Shown here piece by piece: positions 59,953-64,000 of a stretch of 64,000 bases of DNA. The first letter of the stretch is position 1. Each line of letters opens with the position of its first letter. The position numbers and the translations under genes are program-made. The stretch is from contig NZ_JARQWV010000025.1 of NCBI RefSeq assembly GCF_029543245.1, positions 1 through 64,000 of the forward strand. Direction: 5' to 3'. Origin of the DNA: Caulobacter endophyticus. GTDB lineage: Bacteria; Pseudomonadota; Alphaproteobacteria; Caulobacterales; Caulobacteraceae. The notes under the pieces are model-generated. The model saw only the letters and a list, made by a program, of their open reading frames with translations, ran no database searches and was not told the DNA's origin.

Positions 59953-61314
59953 ATGGCCGACACCGCCAGCCTGGATCAGCGCCCGCTGACCCTCGAAGAC
60001 CTGACCGCCTATTTCGCCAAGGGCTGCAAGCCCAAGTCGGCCTTCCGCGTCGGCGCCGAGCACGAGAAGTTCGGCTTCTATCTCGGTTCCCACGCGCCGG
60101 TGCCCTACTACGGCGACAAGGGCGTGCACGCCCTGCTGGTGGGCCTGCAGCGCTTCGGCTGGAAGCCGGTGATGGAGGGCGATGTGATCATCGGCCTCGA
60201 GCGCAACGGCGCCAATGTCAGCCTCGAGCCCGGCGGCCAGTTCGAGCTCTCGGGCGCCCCGCTGCTGACCATGCACGACATCTGCGAGGAGACCGGCGGG
60301 CACCTCGACGAGGTCAAGACCGTGGCCGATGAGCTGGGCCTGGGCTTCCTCGGCGTCGGCTTCTCGCCGCAGTGGAAGCGCGAGGAAGTGCCGGTGATGC
60401 CCAAGGGCCGGTACGTGATCATGCGCAACTACATGCCCAAGGTCGGCAACCTCGGCCTCGACATGATGCTGCGCACCTGCACGGTGCAGGCCAATCTCGA
60501 CTTCGAGAGCGAAGCCGACATGGTCGCCAAGTTCCGCATGAGCCTGGCCCTGCAGCCGATCGCCACGGCCCTGTTCGCCAATTCTCCGTTCACGGAAGGA
60601 AAGCCCAACGGCTTCCTGTCGTCGCGCGCCAACGTCTGGACCGACACCGACGCCGACCGCACGGGCCTCTTGTCGTTCGTGTTCGAGGACGGCTTCGGCT
60701 TCGAGCGCTACGCCCAGTACATGCTCGACGTGCCGATGTACTTCGCCAAGCGCGGCGACCGCTATATCGACCTGGCCGGCCGCAGTTTCCGTGACTTCAT
60801 CGACGGCAAGATCGAGGAAGTCGGCGGCGAGCGCGCCACCATCAAGGACTGGGCCGACCACGCCACCACCGCCTTCCCGGAAGTTCGCCTGAAGACCTAT
60901 CTGGAAATGCGCGGCGCCGATGCGGGCCCCTGGAGCCGCCTGTGCGCCCTGCCCGCCCTGTGGACCGGCGTGTTCTACGACGATGCGGCGCTCGCGGCGG
61001 CCTGGGACCTGGCCAAGGACTGGACGGTCGAAGACCGCGAAGGCCTGCGCCGCGACGTGCCGACCCAAGGTCTGAAGGCCAAGGTCGCCGGCCGCACCGT
61101 GCAGGACGTCGCCAAGGACTTCGTCGCCATCGCCAAGCAGGGCCTGAAGGCCCGCGGCCAGCTGAACGGCGGCTTCCTCGACGAGTCGATCTATCTGGGC
61201 GAACTGGAAGAGATCGCCGACAGCGGGATCACCCCGGCCGAACGCCTGCTGGAAAAGTTCCACGGCCCGTGGGGCGGCGACATCGGCAAGCTGTTCGACG
61301 AAGGCGCTTACTAA
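59953..61314 (+). CDS. gshA: Glutamate-cysteine ligase, GCS2/plant type
   Basis: A 453-residue enzyme for the first step of glutathione synthesis: ATP-dependent joining of glutamate and cysteine. It is the proteobacterial/plant form: FRVGAEHEKFGFY near the start, LEPGGQFELSGAPL (about 95-108), MRNYMPKVGNLGLDMMLRTCTVQANLDF (about 156-184), and the end LLEKFHGPWGGDIGKLF. It has no fused GshB. GGGGAGACGG precedes the ATG. The GST at 3710 would be one consumer of its product. Followed by repeat A6. Confidence 0.95.
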   Translation: MADTASLDQRPLTLEDLTAYFAKGCKPKSAFRVGAEHEKFGFYLGSHAPVPYYGDKGVHALLVGLQRFGWKPVMEGDVIIGLERNGANVSLEPGGQFELSGAPLLTMHDICEETGGHLDEVKTVADELGLGFLGVGFSPQWKREEVPVMPKGRYVIMRNYMPKVGNLGLDMMLRTCTVQANLDFESEADMVAKFRMSLALQPIATALFANSPFTEGKPNGFLSSRANVWTDTDADRTGLLSFVFEDGFGFERYAQYMLDVPMYFAKRGDRYIDLAGRSFRDFIDGKIEEVGGERATIKDWADHATTAFPEVRLKTYLEMRGADAGPWSRLCALPALWTGVFYDDAALAAAWDLAKDWTVEDREGLRRDVPTQGLKAKVAGRTVQDVAKDFVAIAKQGLKARGQLNGGFLDESIYLGELEEIADSGITPAERLLEKFHGPWGGDIGKLFDEGAY

Positions 61315-61317
61315 AGA

Positions 61318-61482
61318 CCCTTCTCCCCTTGCGGGAGAAGGTGGCGGCCGAAGGCCGTCGGATGAGGGGTCTCTCAAACATGAGACGCCTCGCCTGGCCT
61401 GCCCGCCGCCAAAGCGGATCGGTCTGAGAGACCCCTCACCCGACCTGCTTCGCAGGCCACCCTCTCCCGCAAGGGGAGAGGG
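61318..61482. repeat. Long hairpin repeat, family A copy 6
   Basis: CCTTCTCCCCTTGCGGGAGAAGG at left, CCCTCTCCCGCAAGGGGAGAGGG at right, in the orientation of copy 1. The core (GAGACGCCTCGCC ... AGCGGATCGGTCTGAGAGA) resembles copy 1, defining a sub-family. It lies between convergent gshA and YhhN genes. Confidence 0.87.
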
Positions 61483-61489
61483 ATCAGGG

Positions 61490-62122
61490 TCAGCGCAGCA
61501 TCCCCACGACGATCCCCGCCTGGCCGCCGATATAGAGGAACCACACGGCCCAGGCCGTGAGCCTCGCCGAGCCGAACAGTTTCGCGCCCTTGAAAAGGTC
61601 GAAGGCCAGGATCGCGTCCGAGGCCATGAAGGCCACGGCCCCGACGGTCGCCGGCCAGCGCAGCGTCGGCAGGGCCGCCGCCGAGACCACCATGGCCAGG
61701 ATCGCCGCCACATAGGCCAGCACCGCCGGCCGCAGCGGTCCCAGCGATCCCCACAGCCGCCGCAACATCACCGCGCCGACCAGGGCCGCGACCGGGGCCA
61801 GCACGAAGAAGGCCTGGCTGGGCGCCGTGCGCTCGCGCCAGAAGACGATCACATAGACGACGTGCCCGGCCAGGAACGCCGCCAGGCCGAACGGCAGCCA
61901 GCGCTTGGGATCGCCGGCCAGGAAGGCGTCGCCCAGGGCGCACAGCGTCAGGGCCACGGCCAGCAGCACCGTGCCGCCCTCCAGATAGGCCAGCACCGCC
62001 AGGGCGCCGGTGGCGGCCGTCTTGACCAGCGTGCGCAGGAACGATGGCGGGCGCTCGACCAGCACCAGGCCATAGGCCAGGGCGCACGCGCCGCAGATCG
62101 CCCACAGAACCGTGTCAGTCAT
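61490..62122 (-). CDS. YhhN-family membrane protein (lysoplasmalogenase-like)
   Basis: A 210-residue protein with about eight membrane segments. Family features: AYLEGGTVLLAVALTLCALGDAFLA with the conserved Asp, and AVAFMASDAILAFDLF with a second acidic pair, the likely catalytic residues of TMEM86/YhhN. Animal members cleave vinyl-ether lysolipids; the bacterial role is unknown. It overlaps the upstream YkvA gene by 8 bp and is probably translationally coupled to it. Confidence 0.85.
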   Translation of the reverse strand: MTDTVLWAICGACALAYGLVLVERPPSFLRTLVKTAATGALAVLAYLEGGTVLLAVALTLCALGDAFLAGDPKRWLPFGLAAFLAGHVVYVIVFWRERTAPSQAFFVLAPVAALVGAVMLRRLWGSLGPLRPAVLAYVAAILAMVVSAAALPTLRWPATVGAVAFMASDAILAFDLFKGAKLFGSARLTAWAVWFLYIGGQAGIVVGMLR

Positions 62123-62537
62123 CCTTGGAGAGCTTGCTCAGAAAGGCCTGGGCGGCGTCCTTGTGGCGGGTCTTCAGGTTCTTGCCGACGATGGCCAGCA
62201 GGGCGGCGATAACGGCCGCATCGTCGGTGAAGCCCAGCGCCGGCAGCACGTCGGGAATGGCGTCGGTGGGCAGCACGAAATAGGCCAGGGCCGCGAACAT
62301 CATGCCCTTGGCCGCCGTTGGCGTTTCCGGATCCTTCGCGCACCACCACAGCGACAGGGCGTCGGCCGCGAACGGCACCTTGGCGGCCACCTTGCGGATC
62401 TTCGGCCAGAAGCCGCGCGCCACCCGCTGCTCGTTGACCCGCACCGTCGCCGGGACCAGCGCCTTCTTCGGGTCCAGCACGTCGTCGGGCGTCACGCCGC
62501 CGTTGACGTCGGGGGATGGTTTGGCGTCGGCGCTCAT
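62115..62537 (-). CDS. YkvA (DUF1232) family protein
   Basis: A 140-residue protein with the DUF1232 signature AALAYFVLPTDAIPDVLPALGFTDDAAVI (about 83-111): a single membrane-associated helix, the conserved D and PD motifs, and an amphipathic end. The N-terminal 35 residues are polar. Function unknown; the family often accompanies small membrane proteins. It is first in a two-gene unit with the YhhN gene and divergent from the dehydrogenase at 62593, with 55 bp between them. Confidence 0.85.
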   Translation of the reverse strand: MSADAKPSPDVNGGVTPDDVLDPKKALVPATVRVNEQRVARGFWPKIRKVAAKVPFAADALSLWWCAKDPETPTAAKGMMFAALAYFVLPTDAIPDVLPALGFTDDAAVIAALLAIVGKNLKTRHKDAAQAFLSKLSKDD

Positions 62538-62592
62538 CGGGTTAAACCGCTCCTCAACACATCAATTAAACGCAACCCCAGGGGAAACGTCC

Positions 62593-63375
62593 ATGAAACT
62601 CGACAACACCGTCGCCGCCGTCGTCACCGGGGGCGCCTCGGGCCTGGGCGAGGCCACCGCCCGCGCCCTCGCCGCCCAGGGCGTCAAGGTCGCCATCTTC
62701 GACATGAACGAGGCTCGCGGCGAAGAGGTCGCCAAGGAGATCGGGGGCGTCTACTGCAAGGTCAACGTCACCAGCGACGCCGATGTCGACGCCGGCTTCG
62801 AAAAGGCCCGCGCCGCCCACGGCCAGGAGCGGATCCTGGTCAACTGCGCCGGGGTCGGCAACGCCGCCAAGACCGCCAGCCGCGACAAGGCCACCGGCGA
62901 GACCAAGCACTTCCCGCTCGACGCCTTCGACAAGGTCATCCAGATCAATCTGGTGGGCACCTTCCGCTGCATCGCCAAGTCGGCCAAGGGCATGCTCGAC
63001 CTCGAGCCGCTGCAAGACGGCGAGCGCGGCGCCATCGTCAACACCGCCAGCGTGGCGGGCGAGGACGGCCAGGTCGGCCAGGCGGCCTATTCGGCCAGCA
63101 AGGGCGGCGTCATCGGCATGACCCTGCCGATCGCCCGCGACCTGATGAACGACGGCATCCGCGTCAACACCATCCTGCCGGGCATCTTCAACACCCCGCT
63201 GATGAACGCCGCGCCGGAAAACGTGAAGGCGGCCCTGGCCGCCAGCGTGCCCTTCCCCAAGCGCCTGGGCGACCCGGCCGAATACGCCCAGCTGGCGCTC
63301 ACCATGATCACCTGCGGCTACTTCAACGGCGAGGACGTGCGCCTGGACGGCGGCATCCGCATGGCGCCGCGGTAA
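62593..63375 (+). CDS. HSD10-type short-chain dehydrogenase (3-hydroxyacyl-CoA / 3-hydroxy-2-methylbutyryl-CoA type)
   Basis: A 260-residue SDR: TGGASGLGEATA at 12-23, NCAG at 84-87, catalytic S153, Y166 and K170. Beyond the generic motifs, VNTASVAGEDGQVGQAAYS, GGVIGMTLPIARDL, and VPFPKRLGDPAEYAQL follow human HSD17B10 almost residue by residue, including the RLDGGIRM ending. That enzyme oxidises short branched 3-hydroxyacyl-CoA in isoleucine breakdown. GGGG lies 8 bases before the ATG. No acyl-CoA genes are directly adjacent. Confidence 0.88.
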   Translation: MKLDNTVAAVVTGGASGLGEATARALAAQGVKVAIFDMNEARGEEVAKEIGGVYCKVNVTSDADVDAGFEKARAAHGQERILVNCAGVGNAAKTASRDKATGETKHFPLDAFDKVIQINLVGTFRCIAKSAKGMLDLEPLQDGERGAIVNTASVAGEDGQVGQAAYSASKGGVIGMTLPIARDLMNDGIRVNTILPGIFNTPLMNAAPENVKAALAASVPFPKRLGDPAEYAQLALTMITCGYFNGEDVRLDGGIRMAPR

Positions 63376-63380
63376 GCCAA

Positions 63381-63513
63381 GATCCTCCCCCTCTGGGGGA
63401 GGTGGCCCGGAGGGCCGGAGGGTGGACGTTTTCAGCTTCCGGAGAGGGGGCCGGTCTGGCGGCCGCTTCCCTCTCCGTCCGCTTCGCGGACACCTCTCCC
63501 TTCAGGGAGAGGG
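63381..63513. repeat. Intergenic repeat, family B copy 3
   Basis: GATCCTCCCCCTCTGGGGGAG at the left, then GGTGGCCCGGAGGGCC. The right end differs from copies 1 and 2 (CCCTCTCCCTTCAGGGAGAGGG, then TCTTTTAC), forming a 9 bp hairpin plus T-run that can terminate the dehydrogenase transcript. Confidence 0.78.
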
Positions 63514-63517
63514 TCTT

Positions 63518-63874
63518 TTACTTCTTCACCCAGCCGCCGCCGAGCGGCTTCCAGTACTGGCCGGCGCCCAGGCGGGCGTAGAGCTGCTTGGCGGTGGCCT
63601 GGCCGGCGGCGTCGGCGGTGACGCCGGTCTTGGCGGCGGTGTCCTTGTAGACGGCCGCGCGGCCGGTGTTGATCTCGGCCACGGCGGCGCGCAGGTCGGC
63701 GTCGCCGCCCGACACGATGCCGAGGAAGCCGTCGGCCTGCTCGCCGACCGTGCCGGCGGACTTGGCGGCGTCAACGGCGGCCTTGGCGGCGGCCGACTGG
63801 GCCATCACGGGGGCGGCGGCGACCGCGCCCAGGGCGGCGGCGATGGCCAAAACCGTCATCGTCTTGCGGATCAT
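63518..63874 (-). CDS. ydbL: YdbL-like (DUF1318) periplasmic protein
   Basis: A 118-residue exported protein (signal peptide 1-25, ending PVMAQS). The YdbL pattern is clear: AKSAGTVGEQADGFLGIV, AVAEINTGRAAVYKDTAAKTG and the ending GQYWKPLGGGWVKK. In E. coli ydbL is last in ydbH-ynbE-ydbL, whose AsmA-like YdbH and lipoprotein YnbE form an intermembrane lipid path that YdbL modulates. AAGGAGG is 7 bases before the ATG, and the stop of the ynbE-like gene lies 15 bp upstream, so both are one operon. Confidence 0.87.
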   Translation of the reverse strand: MIRKTMTVLAIAAALGAVAAAPVMAQSAAAKAAVDAAKSAGTVGEQADGFLGIVSGGDADLRAAVAEINTGRAAVYKDTAAKTGVTADAAGQATAKQLYARLGAGQYWKPLGGGWVKK

Positions 63875-63889
63875 GGCGGTTCCTCCTTG

Positions 63890-64000
63890 TTAGAACAGGT
63901 TCGGGTTCTGCTGGATCAGCGTCTGGACTTCCTTGTCCAGCCGCACCCGCACGTCGGCGTCCAGCTTGGCGTAGATGTTGATCGGGTCGACCTTGACGCG
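63890..64000 (-). CDS. ynbE: YnbE-like outer-membrane lipoprotein, partial (C-terminal end)
   Basis: Only the last 36 codons are in the window: RVKVDPINIYAKLDADVRV, then RLDKEVQTLIQQNPNLF and stop. The PI.I....D..V..R.D.EV..L....P.LF pattern and position before ydbL fit YnbE, a small lipoprotein that binds the C-terminus of YdbH. The lipobox and start lie beyond the right edge, as should ydbH. Confidence 0.75.
   Translation of the reverse strand, partial: RVKVDPINIYAKLDADVRVRLDKEVQTLIQQNPNLF

Overview
This 64 kb window is GC-rich, densely coded chromosomal DNA of an alphaproteobacterium, almost certainly Caulobacter or a close Caulobacterales relative. The evidence is gene content: separate nrdA and nrdB, an OmpA-like porin with a poly-proline linker, a TonB-dependent receptor with a serine carboxypeptidase next to it, two CPA2 antiporters, and families of long palindromic intergenic repeats. 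A match to the Caulobacter housekeeping promoter (TTGACGG, 12 bp, GCCCAATC) agrees with this. Both window ends cut genes. I found no tRNA, rRNA, CRISPR array, prophage, insertion sequence or obvious genomic island.

Layout. 1-4.4 kb: end of a DAACS symporter, small exported and YidB-like proteins, a PanE-family reductase, nrdB and a GST. 4.4-10.1 kb: asd, an unknown protein, a divergent LysR/MFS pair, and a TauE-family permease. 10.2-16.2 kb: hemolysin-III protein and patatin, a CusF-like exported protein, a divergent SDR/HxlR pair, a zinc-ribbon protein and an LpxR-like barrel. 16.3-25.2 kb: nrdA, the OmpA-family protein, a CPA2 antiporter with a small XRE regulator, divergent ybaL, and a TerC protein. 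25.3-32.8 kb: acyltransferase, CHAP protein, CorA-like transporter, pentapeptide-repeat protein, SGNH esterase, dienoyl-CoA isomerase and an SH3/glycine-zipper protein. 32.9-41.4 kb: MCP, sulfatase, xerC with a DUF484 gene, and priA. 41.6-48.8 kb: DHA2 efflux pump, PCu(A)C copper chaperone, M13 peptidase, alpha/beta hydrolase, and a coupled DUF488/methyltransferase pair. 48.8-56.4 kb: lpd, S10 peptidase, TonB-dependent receptor, SDR and AraC regulator. 56.7-64 kb: thioredoxin-like protein, ppk2, rsmE, Sel1 protein, gshA, YhhN/YkvA pair, an HSD10-type dehydrogenase, and ydbL with the end of ynbE.

How genes work together. nrdA and nrdB lie about 13 kb apart, but each is preceded by two NrdR-like boxes whose centres are exactly 31 bp apart, so they look like one NrdR regulon. 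The NrdA lacks the N-terminal ATP-cone, and none is visible in NrdB. Several regulator/target pairs carry a visible inverted repeat between them (LysR/MFS, HxlR/SDR). A short XRE gene sits between two CPA2 antiporters, both of which appear to start at TTG. ydbL and ynbE at the right edge imply a ydbH-type lipid-transport operon continuing outside the window.

Other notable points: PriA has lost three of the four cysteines of one zinc site; a 29-G run and a 24 bp duplication inside one intergenic repeat look like an assembly artefact; and at least five families of intergenic hairpin repeats occupy most of the larger gaps. I did not find a convincing wholly new multi-gene system.
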